Shown in pieces: positions 1 to 7,759 of a stretch of 9,269 nucleotides of DNA. The notes below the pieces were generated by a model. That model ran no database searches. It worked only from the letters and a program-made list of their open reading frames with translations, and was not told the origin of the DNA. This stretch comes from Ramlibacter sp. (GTDB lineage: Bacteria > Pseudomonadota > Gammaproteobacteria > Burkholderiales > Burkholderiaceae): NCBI GenBank assembly GCA_014376915.1, contig JACMQP010000115.1:1-9269 (forward strand), in the 5' to 3' direction. Position numbers and translations under genes: made by a program. How positions within the stretch are numbered: position 1 is the first letter of the stretch; each line of letters begins with the position of its first letter.

Positions 1-113
1 ACCAGATCGGCGCCACCGCGCCGCAGGATTCGACCAAGGCCGTGCACTGGCTGGAGCGGGCGGCCAGCGCCGGCAACCGCGGCGCGCAGGCCCTGCTGGG
101 CTCCTTCCGCTGA
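1..113 (+). CDS. Sel1-like repeat protein, C-terminal fragment
   Basis: This is the last 36 codons of a gene that enters from the left edge and ends at TGA 111-113, read in the frame starting at base 3. The visible residues include AVHWLERAASAGNRGAQALLG. This fits the Sel1/TPR-like repeat pattern: an A-x-x-W-x-x-x-A-A helix, then G-N-x-x-A-Q-x-x-L-G. Sel1 repeats form alpha-helical solenoids used for protein-protein contacts, often in exported or envelope proteins. Too little remains to name a partner or location. The protein ends a few residues after the repeat, so the repeat is C-terminal. The next gene starts 59 bases downstream on the same strand. Family assignment rests on a single repeat, so it is likely but not certain. 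Confidence 0.6.
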   Translation, partial: QIGATAPQDSTKAVHWLERAASAGNRGAQALLGSFR

Positions 114-138
114 CCGCCGGCGGCCGCAGGCCGCGCCA

Positions 139-147
139 TGCGAAAAT
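139..147 (+). promoter_or_regulatory. Possible extended -10 promoter element for prfB
   Basis: The 59-base gap between the Sel1 gene and prfB contains TGCGAAAAT at 139-147. It reads as TG-n followed by a GAAAAT hexamer, resembling an extended -10 box, and it is the only A/T-rich patch in an otherwise GC-rich gap. Transcription would then start near 153-155, leaving a very short leader that carries the Shine-Dalgarno sequence. I see no convincing -35 box about 17 bases upstream. The call is weak and prfB could instead be read from an upstream promoter. Confidence 0.25.
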
Positions 148-159
148 CGCTGGTTCACC

Positions 160-165
160 AGGAAG
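160..165 (+). promoter_or_regulatory. Ribosome binding site of prfB
   Basis: AGGAAG lies 7 bases before the ATG at 173. It decides the prfB start in favour of 173. The upstream ATG at 138 is in the post-shift frame, has no comparable site, and would give an N-terminus unlike RF2. Confidence 0.75.
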
Positions 166-172
166 AAATCAC

Positions 173-1277
173 ATGGAAGCAGAACGCATCAATCTCATCG
201 GCAGCCAGCTGGCCGACCTCGCAACGCGCACTGAAGCGCTCCGGGGGTATCTTTGACTACGATGCCAAATCGGAGCGCCTGAGGACAGTCGTCGCGTCGC
301 TGGAAGACCCGCAGGTCTGGAACGAGCCGAAGAAGGCCCAAGACCTGGGTCGGGAAAGAAAGCAGCTGGAAGACGTCGTCGTGATGCTCGGCAAGCTCAC
401 CAGCGAACTGTCGGACAACCTCCAGCTCTACGAGATGAGCAAGGAGGAAGGCGACGAGGCCGGCCTGGCGACGATGGAGGCCGAGGGCGCCAAGCTGGCC
501 ACCGACGTCGAAGCGCTGGAATTCCGGCGCATGTTCAACAATCCGGCCGATCCGCTCAACGCATTCCTGGACATCCAGGCCGGCGCCGGCGGCACCGAGG
601 CGTGCGACTGGGCCAGCATGCTGCTGCGCCAGTACCTGAAGTACGCCGAGCGCAAGGGCTTCAAGACCACCATCGAGGACGAGACCCCGGGCGACACCGC
701 CGGCATCAAGGGCGCCACCATCAAGATCGAGGGCGACCACGCCTTCGGCCTGCTGCGCACCGAGACCGGCGTGCACCGCCTGGTGCGCAAATCGCCGTTC
801 GACTCCTCGGGCGGACGCCACACCAGCTTTGCCAGCGTCTTCGTCTACCCCGAGGTCGACGACACGATCCAGATCGACATCAATCCGGCCGACGTGCGAG
901 TGGATACGTACCGCGCGAGCGGCGCCGGCGGCCAGCACATCAACAAGACCGACTCCGCGGTGCGGCTGACCCACATCCCGACCAACATCGTGGTGCAGTG
1001 CCAGGACGGGCGCAGCCAGCACAGCAACCGCGACGTCGCCTGGAAGCGGTTGCGCTCGCGGCTGTACGACCACGAGATGCGCAAGCGAATGGAAGAACAG
1101 CAGAAGCTCGTGGACACCAAGACCGACGTCGGCTGGGGCCACCAGATCCGCAGCTACGTCCTGGACAACAGCCGGATCAAGGACCTGCGCACCGGCGTCG
1201 AGGTGTCGGCGACGCAGAAGGTGCTGGACGGCGACCTGGACCAGTTCATCGAAGCCTCGCTCAAGCAGGGCGTGTGA
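173..1277 (+). CDS. prfB: Peptide chain release factor 2 (RF2), programmed +1 frameshift
   Basis: RF2 recognises UGA and UAA in the ribosomal A site and triggers release of the finished protein in the cytoplasm. Translation starts at ATG 173, giving [16 protein letters not shown], and meets an in-frame TGA at 254-256. A +1 shift that skips T254 continues as DYDAKSERL to TGA 1275-1277. The coding join is 173-253 plus 255-1277, or 367 residues, close to the usual RF2 length of about 365. The stop-codon-reading tripeptide Ser-Pro-Phe is at residues 207-209, which marks RF2 rather than RF1. The catalytic GGQ is at 252-254 within [17 protein letters not shown]. The residue five before the first Gly of the GGQ-containing loop segment RASGAGGQ is Ala248, where E. 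coli K-12 carries an unusual Thr. A naive reading from 138 gives a wrong N-terminus. In many proteobacteria prfB is followed by lysS; here pepN follows. Confidence 0.97.
242..257 (+). promoter_or_regulatory. prfB: RF2 programmed +1 frameshift signal
   Basis: The sequence CGGGGGTATCTTTGAC contains every part of the known RF2 autoregulatory signal. A G-run acts as an internal Shine-Dalgarno sequence (243-247), the slippery Leu codon CTT is at 251-253, and the stop TGA is at 254-256 followed by C. When RF2 is scarce the ribosome pauses on UGA, slips from CUU to UUU, and continues in the +1 frame. When RF2 is abundant it terminates at codon 28. E. coli has AGGGGG where this gene has CGGGGG, so one possible base pair with the 16S tail is lost. 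Confidence 0.95.
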
Positions 1278-1318
1278 TGCACACCAACAATGACAACGAA
1301 TTTCCTGGAGACACTTGA
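1277..1318 (+). CDS. Possible 13-residue coupling micro-ORF between prfB and pepN
   Basis: An open frame encodes [13 protein letters not shown] and stops at TGA 1316-1318. Its ATG shares the A of the prfB stop (TGATG at 1275-1279), and its TGA shares the A of the pepN start (TGATG at 1316-1320). It therefore spans the whole 40-base prfB-pepN gap. AGGG at 1267-1270, six bases before its ATG, could serve as a ribosome binding site. The peptide is short, polar and rich in Asn. It matches no family I recognise, so the act of translation may matter more than the product: ribosomes ending prfB could restart here, then restart again on pepN. It could also be chance, because pepN has its own ribosome binding site inside it. 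Confidence 0.35.
   Translation: MHTNNDNEFPGDT
1307..1310 (+). promoter_or_regulatory. Ribosome binding site of pepN
   Basis: GGAG at 1307-1310 (within CTGGAG) lies 7 bases before ATG 1318. This supports ATG 1318 over the in-frame TTG at 1315, which would have a spacing of only 4 bases. Confidence 0.7.
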
Positions 1319-3972
1319 TGCGTGATGGACAAAGCAGCGTGATCTACCGTGCCGACTACCAGGCGCCGGCGTTCTGGATCGACACCGTCGACCTGTGCTT
1401 CGACCTGGACCCGGCCAAGACCCGCGTTCTGAACAAGATGAAGCTGCGGCGCAACCCGGATGTGGCGGCGCAGCCGCTGCGGCTGGACGGCGAGGAGTTG
1501 AACCTGTCGCGCGTGCTGGTCAACGGCCAGGGCACGTCGTTCAAGATCGACGGCGGCCAGCTGGTGCTGGAGAACCTGCCGGAGGGCGACCAGCCGTTCG
1601 AGCTGGAGATCTTCACCACCTGCGCGCCGGCCAAGAACACCAAGCTGATGGGCCTGTACGTCAGCAACGACTCGTTCTTCACCCAGTGCGAGGCCGAGGG
1701 CTTCCGCCGCATCACCTATTTCCTGGACCGGCCGGACGTGATGGCCAGCTACACCGTCATGCTGCGCGCCGACAAATTGCAGTACCCGGTGCTGCTGTCC
1801 AACGGCAACCTGGTCGAACAGGGCGCGCTGGAGGACGGCCGCCACTTCGCCCGGTGGGTGGACCCCTTTCGCAAGCCCAGCTACCTGTTCGCGCTGGTGG
1901 CCGGCTCGCTGGTGTGCCGCGAGCAACGCATCACCTCGCGCGCCGGCAAGGAGCACCTGCTGCAGGTTTACGTGCGGCCCGGCGACCTGGACAAGACCGA
2001 GCACGCGATGAATTCGCTGATGGACTCTGTGGCCTGGGACGAAGCGCGCTTCGGCCTGTCGCTCGATCTGGAGCGCTTCATGATCGTCGCCACCAGCGAC
2101 TTCAACATGGGCGCGATGGAGAACAAGGGCCTGAACATTTTCAACACCAAGTACGTGCTGGCCAGCCAGGCGACGGCCACCGACACCGACTTCTCCAACA
2201 TCGAGTCGGTGGTCGGCCACGAGTACTTCCACAACTGGAGCGGCAACCGCGTCACCTGCCGCGACTGGTTCCAGCTCTCGCTCAAGGAAGGCCTGACGGT
2301 GTTCCGCGACCAGGAGTTCTCGCAGGACCTGGCCGGCGAAGAATCGGCCCGCGCGGTCAAGCGGATCGAGGACGTGCGCGTGCTGCGCACGGCGCAGTTC
2401 CCCGAGGACGCCGGCCCGATGGCGCACCCAGTGCGGCCTGACCAGTACCTGGAGATCAACAATTTCTACACCGTCACGGTGTACGAAAAAGGCGCCGAGG
2501 TCGTGCGCATGATGCAGACGCTGGTCGGGCGCGAGGGTTTCGCCAAGGGCATGACGCTGTACTTCCAGCGCCACGACGGCCACGCCGTGACCTGCGACGA
2601 CTTCGCCCAGGCCATCGCCGACGCCAACCCGGGCTCGCAGTTCGAGCAGCTGCTGCCGCAGTTCAAGCGCTGGTACAGCCAGGCCGGCACGCCGCGCGTG
2701 AAGGCGGTAACGCAGTACGACGCCCCGACCGGCGAGTACCGGCTGACGCTGTCGCAAAGCTGCCCGGCCACGCCCGGCCAGGCGCAGAAGGAACCGTTCG
2801 TGATCCCGGTCGGTCTCGGCCTGCTGGACGCCGGCGGCGCCGAGCTCTCCAGCCGCATGCACGTGCTGACCCAGGCCAGCGAAACACTGACCTTCCCGGG
2901 CCTGTCGGGCGAGCCGGTGCCGTCGATCCTGCGCGGCTTCTCGGCGCCGGTGATCCTCGAGTACGACTACACCGATGCGCAGTTGCTAACGCTGCTGGCC
3001 CACGACGGCGACCCGTTCAACCGCTGGGAAGCAGGCCAGCGGCTGGCCGTCAACCGCGCGCTGGCCTTCATCGGTCAGGCCGGGCTGTCGGCGCAGCAGA
3101 TCGAACTCGACCAGCCGTACGTCGACGCCATGCGCAGCATCCTGCGCCATCCCACGCTCGACGCCGCGTTCAAGGAACTGGTGCTCACCTTGCCGGGCGA
3201 AACCTACCTTGGGGAACAACTGCAGGAAGTCGATCCGCAGCGCATCCACGTCGTGCGGGAGGCGATGCGCCAGCAGCTGGCGCAGGCGCTGCAGTCCGAC
3301 TGGCAGTCGGCATACGAGGAGAACAGCGACACCGGCGGCTACTCGCCGGACCCGGTGTCGTCGGGTCGCCGCGGGCTGGCCGGCATGGCGCTGACGCACC
3401 TGTGCCTAGCGGCACGCCCGAGTGCGGACACCGTCTGGCCCGGCAAGGCTTATCAGCGATTCAAGGACGCGGGCAACATGACCGACCGCTTCAACGCGCT
3501 GTCGGCGCTGGTGATCAGCGGCCACGAACTGGCGGCGCCGGCGCTGCAGCGCTTTCACGCGCTGTTCAAGAACGAACCGCTGGTGCTGGACAAGTGGTTC
3601 GCGCTGCAGGCCGGCGCGCCGGACCGCGGCGGCAACGTGTTGCCGGCAGTGAAGCAGCTGATGAACCACCCGGATTTCAACATGCGCAACCCCAACCGCG
3701 CGCGCAGCGTGATCTTCAGCTACTGCAGCGCCAATCCGGGCGCCTTCCACCGCACCGACGCGGCGGGCTACGTGTACTGGAGCGACCGCGTGCTGGAACT
3801 CGACGCCACCAACCCGCAGGTCGCCGCACGCCTCGCCCGTGCCCTGGACCGCTGGAAGAAGCTGGTGGAGCCGCTGCGCGGCGCGGCCCGCGAAGCCATT
3901 GCCCGGGTCGCGGCCAAACCCGACCTGAGCAACGACGTGCGCGAGGTCGTCACACGCGCTCTCGCCGACTAG
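1318..3972 (+). CDS. pepN: Aminopeptidase N, M1 family zinc metallopeptidase
   Basis: PepN removes N-terminal residues from peptides in the cytoplasm, with broad specificity, in the late steps of protein turnover. The product has 884 residues from ATG 1318 and stops at TAG 3970-3972; E. coli PepN has 870. The GAMEN substrate-binding motif is at residues 265-269, with Glu268 expected to bind the free amino terminus. The zinc site HEYFH is at 301-305, with Glu302 as catalytic base and Glu324 in SLKEG as third ligand. Tyr389 in VYEKG matches the transition-state-stabilising tyrosine of E. coli PepN (Tyr381). The four-residue offset against E. coli doubles after a small insertion around the DLAGEES segment. 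The C-terminal half carries the usual helical domain, ending in [13 protein letters not shown]. There is no signal peptide and no sign of disruption. It sits one micro-ORF after prfB and eight bases before fbp, so co-transcription is likely. Confidence 0.97.
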   Translation: MRDGQSSVIYRADYQAPAFWIDTVDLCFDLDPAKTRVLNKMKLRRNPDVAAQPLRLDGEELNLSRVLVNGQGTSFKIDGGQLVLENLPEGDQPFELEIFTTCAPAKNTKLMGLYVSNDSFFTQCEAEGFRRITYFLDRPDVMASYTVMLRADKLQYPVLLSNGNLVEQGALEDGRHFARWVDPFRKPSYLFALVAGSLVCREQRITSRAGKEHLLQVYVRPGDLDKTEHAMNSLMDSVAWDEARFGLSLDLERFMIVATSDFNMGAMENKGLNIFNTKYVLASQATATDTDFSNIESVVGHEYFHNWSGNRVTCRDWFQLSLKEGLTVFRDQEFSQDLAGEESARAVKRIEDVRVLRTAQFPEDAGPMAHPVRPDQYLEINNFYTVTVYEKGAEVVRMMQTLVGREGFAKGMTLYFQRHDGHAVTCDDFAQAIADANPGSQFEQLLPQFKRWYSQAGTPRVKAVTQYDAPTGEYRLTLSQSCPATPGQAQKEPFVIPVGLGLLDAGGAELSSRMHVLTQASETLTFPGLSGEPVPSILRGFSAPVILEYDYTDAQLLTLLAHDGDPFNRWEAGQRLAVNRALAFIGQAGLSAQQIELDQPYVDAMRSILRHPTLDAAFKELVLTLPGETYLGEQLQEVDPQRIHVVREAMRQQLAQALQSDWQSAYEENSDTGGYSPDPVSSGRRGLAGMALTHLCLAARPSADTVWPGKAYQRFKDAGNMTDRFNALSALVISGHELAAPALQRFHALFKNEPLVLDKWFALQAGAPDRGGNVLPAVKQLMNHPDFNMRNPNRARSVIFSYCSANPGAFHRTDAAGYVYWSDRVLELDATNPQVAARLARALDRWKKLVEPLRGAAREAIARVAAKPDLSNDVREVVTRALAD

Positions 3973-3975
3973 GAG
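3971..3975 (+). promoter_or_regulatory. Ribosome binding site of fbp
   Basis: AGGAG lies 5 bases before ATG 3981 and overlaps the last two bases of the pepN stop TAG (3970-3972). The site picks the short fbp start over a longer open frame that extends upstream inside pepN. A ribosome terminating on pepN would cover this site, which suggests coupled translation. Confidence 0.8.
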
Positions 3976-3980
3976 TCCGC

Positions 3981-4985
3981 ATGCCCCAGAAGATTTCACT
4001 CACCCGCTACCTGGTCGAACAGCAGCGCGTTCACGGGCACATCCCGTCGCAGCTACGGCTGCTGATCGAGGTGGTGGCGCGGGCCTGCAAAAGCGTCAGC
4101 CAGGCCGTCAACAAGGGCGCGCTCGGCGGCGTGCTGGGCTCGGCCGAGACCGAGAACGTCCAGGGCGAGATGCAAAAGAAGCTGGACATCATCGCCAACG
4201 AGGTGCTGATCGAAGCCAACGAATGGGGCGGCCACCTGGCGGCCATGGCCTCCGAGGAAATGGAGGGCATCTACGTGGTGCCCAACCGTTACCCGAAGGG
4301 CGAATACCTGCTGCTGTTCGACCCGCTCGACGGCTCCAGCAACATCGACGTCAACGTCAGCATCGGCACCATCTTCAGCGTGCTCAAGATGCCCGAAGGC
4401 GACCGCGGCGTGGACGAGGGCGACTTCCTGCAGCCCGGGCGCCAGCAGGTCGCGGCCGGCTATTGCGTCTACGGCCCGCAGACCACCCTGGTGCTGACCG
4501 TCGGCGACGGCGTCGCCATGTTCACGCTGGACCGCGAGCAGGGTTCGTTCGTGCTGACCCAGGAAGGCATCCGCATTCCCGAGGACACCAAGGAATTCGC
4601 GATCAACATGAGCAACATGCGGCACTGGGACGCCCCGGTGCGCCGCTACATCGACGAGTGCCTGCAAGGCAAGGATGGCCCGCGCGGCAAGGACTTCAAC
4701 ATGCGCTGGATCGCCTCGATGGTGGCCGACGTGCACCGCATCCTCACGCGCGGCGGCATCTTCATGTACCCGTGGGACAAGCGCGAGCCGGACAAGCCCG
4801 GCAAGCTGCGCCTGATGTACGAGGCCAACCCAATGGGCTGGCTGGTCGAACAGGCCGGCGGCGCCGCCACCAACGGCAAGCAGCGCATCCTGGACATCCA
4901 GCCGCACAAGTTGCACGAGCGGGTGTCGGTGATCTTAGGCTCGAAGAACGAGGCCGAGCGGGTCACCGGCTACCACCGGGCCTGA
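3981..4985 (+). CDS. fbp: Fructose-1,6-bisphosphatase class I
   Basis: The enzyme hydrolyses fructose 1,6-bisphosphate to fructose 6-phosphate and phosphate in the cytoplasm. This is the committed step of gluconeogenesis and also part of the Calvin cycle in autotrophs. The product has 334 residues, the normal length for class I. The N-terminus [15 protein letters not shown] is typical of the family. Metal-binding acidic residues are visible as Glu92-Glu93 in ASEEMEG and as Asp114 and Asp117 in [12 protein letters not shown]. Near the C-terminus, [19 protein letters not shown] holds the conserved glutamate of the metal site and part of the substrate pocket. It is complete, and follows pepN by eight bases. 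Nothing nearby (no RuBisCO or phosphoribulokinase) points to a Calvin-cycle role, so gluconeogenesis is the default reading. It ends in a hairpin shared with the convergent peptidase gene. Confidence 0.97.
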   Translation: MPQKISLTRYLVEQQRVHGHIPSQLRLLIEVVARACKSVSQAVNKGALGGVLGSAETENVQGEMQKKLDIIANEVLIEANEWGGHLAAMASEEMEGIYVVPNRYPKGEYLLLFDPLDGSSNIDVNVSIGTIFSVLKMPEGDRGVDEGDFLQPGRQQVAAGYCVYGPQTTLVLTVGDGVAMFTLDREQGSFVLTQEGIRIPEDTKEFAINMSNMRHWDAPVRRYIDECLQGKDGPRGKDFNMRWIASMVADVHRILTRGGIFMYPWDKREPDKPGKLRLMYEANPMGWLVEQAGGAATNGKQRILDIQPHKLHERVSVILGSKNEAERVTGYHRA

Positions 4986-5003
4986 GGCGCCGGGCGCGCC
5001 TCA
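4983..5003. terminator. Hairpin between convergent genes, possible bidirectional terminator
   Basis: TGAGGCGC (4983-4990) and GCGCCTCA (4996-5003) form a perfect 8-bp stem with a five-base loop, CGGGC. It fills the whole gap between fbp and the M16 peptidase gene. The first three bases are the fbp stop codon, and the last three, read on the minus strand, are the M16 stop codon. No T-run follows on either strand, so it is not a textbook intrinsic terminator. It may still slow polymerase from both sides or protect mRNA 3' ends. Confidence 0.5.
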
Positions 5004-7745
5004 CTTCACCGGATTGCCGTCGGCGTCGATCTTGTGGACCGGCCCCAGCTTGAGGTCGCGGATTCCAGTTTCCACCTTGCTCATGTCGCCGACCACCACC
5101 CAGACCAGCCGGTCAGGAGCGATGGTCCGCCGAGCCAGTGCGTTGGCCTGCTCCGGTGTCAGCGCCATGACAGTCGGCGTGTACGTGTCGTAGAAGTCCG
5201 GCGGCAGGCGGTACTGCAAGACGTTCGCATAGGCACTGCTCAACTGCCCGGCGGTCTCGAACGATCCGGGCAAGCCGAGCGCTTCCCGCTCCTGCGCCTC
5301 GCGCAGTTCGGGCGCGGCGATCGGCCGGGCCCCGGCCATGTCGCCGTACTCGCGCACCAGTTCCTGCAGCGCCTCGCGGGTCTTGTCGGTCTGCACCGGC
5401 GAGCGCATCAGGAAGGTGCGCTGGCCCACGGCCGGCACGATCTGGCTGAAGACACCGTACGACCAGTGCTTGTCCTCGCGCAGGTTCATGTTGATGCGTG
5501 AGCTGAAGGTGCCGCCGAAGATGCCGTTCACCACCTGCAGCTGGACGCGCTCCTGCGGCGTGACGGGCTGTACCAGCTGCGCGCCGTAGATCACGCTCTG
5601 TTGCGCACCGGGCCGGTCCATCAGGTAGACCGTGGTCTGTTGCGCCACGCGGGCCTGCCCGAGGCTTTTGGCCGGCGCAACACCGGCGCTCCAGCCGGCG
5701 AACGCCTTTTCCAGCAGCGGCATCACGGCGGCGAGCGTGGTGTCGCCGACGACCAGCAACGTCGCGTTGTTGGGCCGGAACCAGGTTCCGTGGTAGCGCA
5801 CCAGGTCGTCGCGGGCGATGCGGCCGACGGCGGCTTCGGTGCCCGAGGTCGGGTGCGCGTAGCCATGGTCCTTGCCGTACAGCAACGCCGGCAGGACGCG
5901 CATCGCCATCGTCTGCGGGTTGGTCTTCTCCCGCTCGATGCCGGCCAGCTGCTCCTTGCGGATCCGCTCGAGGTCGCCCGCGGCGAACGCGGGATGGAGC
6001 ACCATGTCGGCATAGATGTCGATCGCGCGCGGCAGCGTGACCGTGAGGGCGTTCATGGAGAGGGACACGCCGTCCAGGTTGGCGCTGGTGCTGACCGATG
6101 CGCCGAGCGCTTCGAGTTCCTCGGCGATCCGCTTCGCGCTGCGGCTCTGCGTCCCCTCCTCCATCATGCGCAGCGTGACGCTGGTCAGGCCTGGCAGGTC
6201 AGCCGGATCGGCCGCGAAGCCGCTATCGACCAGCAGCGACAGATTGACCACCGGCGCGGCATGGCTCTCGGCCAGCACCACCTTCAGCCCGTTCGAGAGC
6301 ACGGCCTCGCGCATCGGCGGAAGCTTGAGCGCTTCCGGCTGGCCGAGCGGCGCACCCTTGCTGCGATCGAGGCTGGCGGCGCTGGCCGGACCCGCCGCAT
6401 ACGGCTGGACGTCGAGCACGAAGTCGCCGTCGGCCAGCCAGTCGTTCATCGCCTTGCGCACCGCTTGCGGCGTGGCGGCCTTGATCTGCCGGAGGTAGAT
6501 CTTGTAGCAGTCGGGATTGCCGGTGTACGTCATGCAGGAGGCCAGCAGGTCGCTCTTGCCGCCGAAGCCGCCCACGCGCTCCGTGATGCGTGCGTAGCGC
6601 GCCAGGATGACGGTCTTGGCGAGCTGCAATTCCGCGTCCGTGGGACCGGAGCGCAGCAGGCTGCGCACTTCCTCGTCGGCCGCGCTTTCCACCTTGCGCA
6701 GGTCGCCGCCCGGGCGGGCCGTCAGCGTCAGGTCGAAACTGCCCGCGATCTCGTCGACGTCGTTGGAAGACGTGGCGCTGGTGGCGAGCTGGTCGCGGTA
6801 AACCAGTCGCTGGTATAGCCGCGAGGTCTTGCCGCCACCCAGCACTTGGGCGCCCAGGTCGAGCAAGGCGCCCTCGGGCGTATTGGCGCCCGGCACGTTC
6901 CAGATCCGGTACAGGCGAGCCTGCGGCACCCGGTCCTGCGCCACGAAGCGCTGGGTCCCGCTGCGCTTGGCGATCCACGCCTGGTGCTTCGCCAGCGGCG
7001 GGCCGGGCGGGATGTCGCCGTAGTACTTCTCGACCTTCTGCCGCGCCACCTCGGGCGTGATGTCGCCGGCCAGCACCAGCACCACGTTGTTGGGACCGTA
7101 GTAGGTGCGAAACCATTGCTGCACGTCGGCCATCGAGGCCGCCTCCAGGTCCTTCATCGAGCCGATCACCGGCCACGAATAGGGATGGCCCGGCGGATAC
7201 AGATTGGGCGGCAGGATCTCGCGCAGCACGCCGTAAGGCTGGTTTTCGCCCTGCCGCTTTTCGTTTTGCACCACGCCGCGCTGCAGGTCCAGCTTCTTCT
7301 GGTCGAGCACCCCGAGCAGGTGGCCCATCCGGTCGCTTTCGGCGAACAGCGCGTAATCGAGCATCGAGGTCGGCACGTTCTGGAAATAATTGGTGCGGTC
7401 GTTGCTGGTCGTACCGTTCAGGCTGGTCGCGCCGATCCCGCTCAGGGCCGACAGATAGGTCTTGTCGAAGTTCTCGCTGCCGCTGAACATCAGGTGCTCG
7501 AACAGGTGGGCAAAGCCGGTCTTGCCGGGCGTCTCGTTCTTGGACCCGACGTGGTACCAGGTGTTGACAGCCACCACCGGCAGCTTGTGGTCCTCGTGCA
7601 CCAGCAGCGTCAGGCCGTTTTTCAGCACGAACTTCGTGTATGGAATGTCGGGGATCGCGATCTCGACCGGCTGGCTCCTGGCAAGGGGAGCGGCCAGCGC
7701 CAGCACGGCAGCCAACAGCGCGAGGGGACGATTCAACAGGCTCAT
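5001..7745 (-). CDS. M16 family zinc peptidase, two-domain, exported
   Basis: This is a 914-residue insulinase/pitrilysin-like metallopeptidase from ATG 7745-7743 to TGA 5003-5001. Residues 1 to about 24 (MSLLNRPLALLAAVLALAAP...) form a Sec signal peptide with a short basic start and hydrophobic core, so it probably acts in the periplasm. The first M16 half carries the inverted zinc motif HLFEH (His80, Glu83, His84) and a third ligand Glu162 in VVQNEKRQ. The second half begins near residue 485 with AVLSNGLKVVLAES. Its equivalent of the zinc motif is degenerate (GLTSVTLRMMEEGT), so it is non-catalytic. It does keep Arg756 and Tyr763 (LREDKHWSYGV), spaced like the substrate-binding Arg/Tyr pair of insulin-degrading enzyme. 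This is the normal split of labour in fused M16 proteins. The only cysteines are 404 and 413. AAGGAAAG about 9 bases upstream is the ribosome site. The start overlaps the stop of the DUF885 gene by four bases. The substrate is unknown; peptides from envelope or nutrient proteins are likely. Confidence 0.93.
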   Translation of the reverse strand: MSLLNRPLALLAAVLALAAPLARSQPVEIAIPDIPYTKFVLKNGLTLLVHEDHKLPVVAVNTWYHVGSKNETPGKTGFAHLFEHLMFSGSENFDKTYLSALSGIGATSLNGTTSNDRTNYFQNVPTSMLDYALFAESDRMGHLLGVLDQKKLDLQRGVVQNEKRQGENQPYGVLREILPPNLYPPGHPYSWPVIGSMKDLEAASMADVQQWFRTYYGPNNVVLVLAGDITPEVARQKVEKYYGDIPPGPPLAKHQAWIAKRSGTQRFVAQDRVPQARLYRIWNVPGANTPEGALLDLGAQVLGGGKTSRLYQRLVYRDQLATSATSSNDVDEIAGSFDLTLTARPGGDLRKVESAADEEVRSLLRSGPTDAELQLAKTVILARYARITERVGGFGGKSDLLASCMTYTGNPDCYKIYLRQIKAATPQAVRKAMNDWLADGDFVLDVQPYAAGPASAASLDRSKGAPLGQPEALKLPPMREAVLSNGLKVVLAESHAAPVVNLSLLVDSGFAADPADLPGLTSVTLRMMEEGTQSRSAKRIAEELEALGASVSTSANLDGVSLSMNALTVTLPRAIDIYADMVLHPAFAAGDLERIRKEQLAGIEREKTNPQTMAMRVLPALLYGKDHGYAHPTSGTEAAVGRIARDDLVRYHGTWFRPNNATLLVVGDTTLAAVMPLLEKAFAGWSAGVAPAKSLGQARVAQQTTVYLMDRPGAQQSVIYGAQLVQPVTPQERVQLQVVNGIFGGTFSSRINMNLREDKHWSYGVFSQIVPAVGQRTFLMRSPVQTDKTREALQELVREYGDMAGARPIAAPELREAQEREALGLPGSFETAGQLSSAYANVLQYRLPPDFYDTYTPTVMALTPEQANALARRTIAPDRLVWVVVGDMSKVETGIRDLKLGPVHKIDADGNPVK

Positions 7746-7759
7746 GATCCGCTTTCCTT
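7742..7759 (-). promoter_or_regulatory. ATGA start/stop overlap with ribosome site for the M16 gene
   Basis: On the minus strand, ATGA at 7745-7742 is both the M16 start (ATG) and the DUF885 stop (TGA). AAGGAAAG at 7759-7752 is the Shine-Dalgarno sequence, with AGGA ending about 9 bases before the ATG and lying inside the last DUF885 codons. This arrangement fixes the M16 start, and the ATG opens directly onto a signal peptide. It also predicts translational coupling. An in-frame open reading extension further upstream only shadows DUF885. Confidence 0.8.

Noticed and set aside
120..134. GCGGCC-GCA-GGCCGC stem after the Sel1 gene as a terminator
   Set aside because: It is a 6-bp all-GC stem with a three-base loop and no T-run, in sequence where such palindromes arise easily by chance.
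138..254. ATG at 138 as the start of RF2 without frameshift
   Set aside because: The resulting N-terminus ([10 protein letters not shown]...) is unlike RF2. The frame from ATG 173 has a good ribosome site, RF2-like residues and the exact CTT TGA C shift signal.
195..1142. A 315-codon open frame antisense to prfB
   Set aside because: It has biased composition, no family resemblance, and lies opposite an intact RF2.
1261..2862. A 533-codon open frame antisense to pepN
   Set aside because: It lies wholly opposite a gene with clear catalytic motifs. Its product is low-complexity, rich in Arg, Ala, Val, His and Gln, with no recognisable domain, as expected when GC-rich codons are read on the opposite strand.
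4053..4916. A 287-codon open frame antisense to fbp
   Set aside because: It has the same His/Val/Asp/Ala-rich antisense signature as the pepN shadow and no domain; fbp is complete and conserved on the other strand.
5601..6818. A 405-codon plus-strand frame opposite the M16 gene
   Set aside because: Composition is Arg/His/Gln-rich and featureless, while the minus strand encodes a full M16 peptidase with zinc motif and signal peptide.
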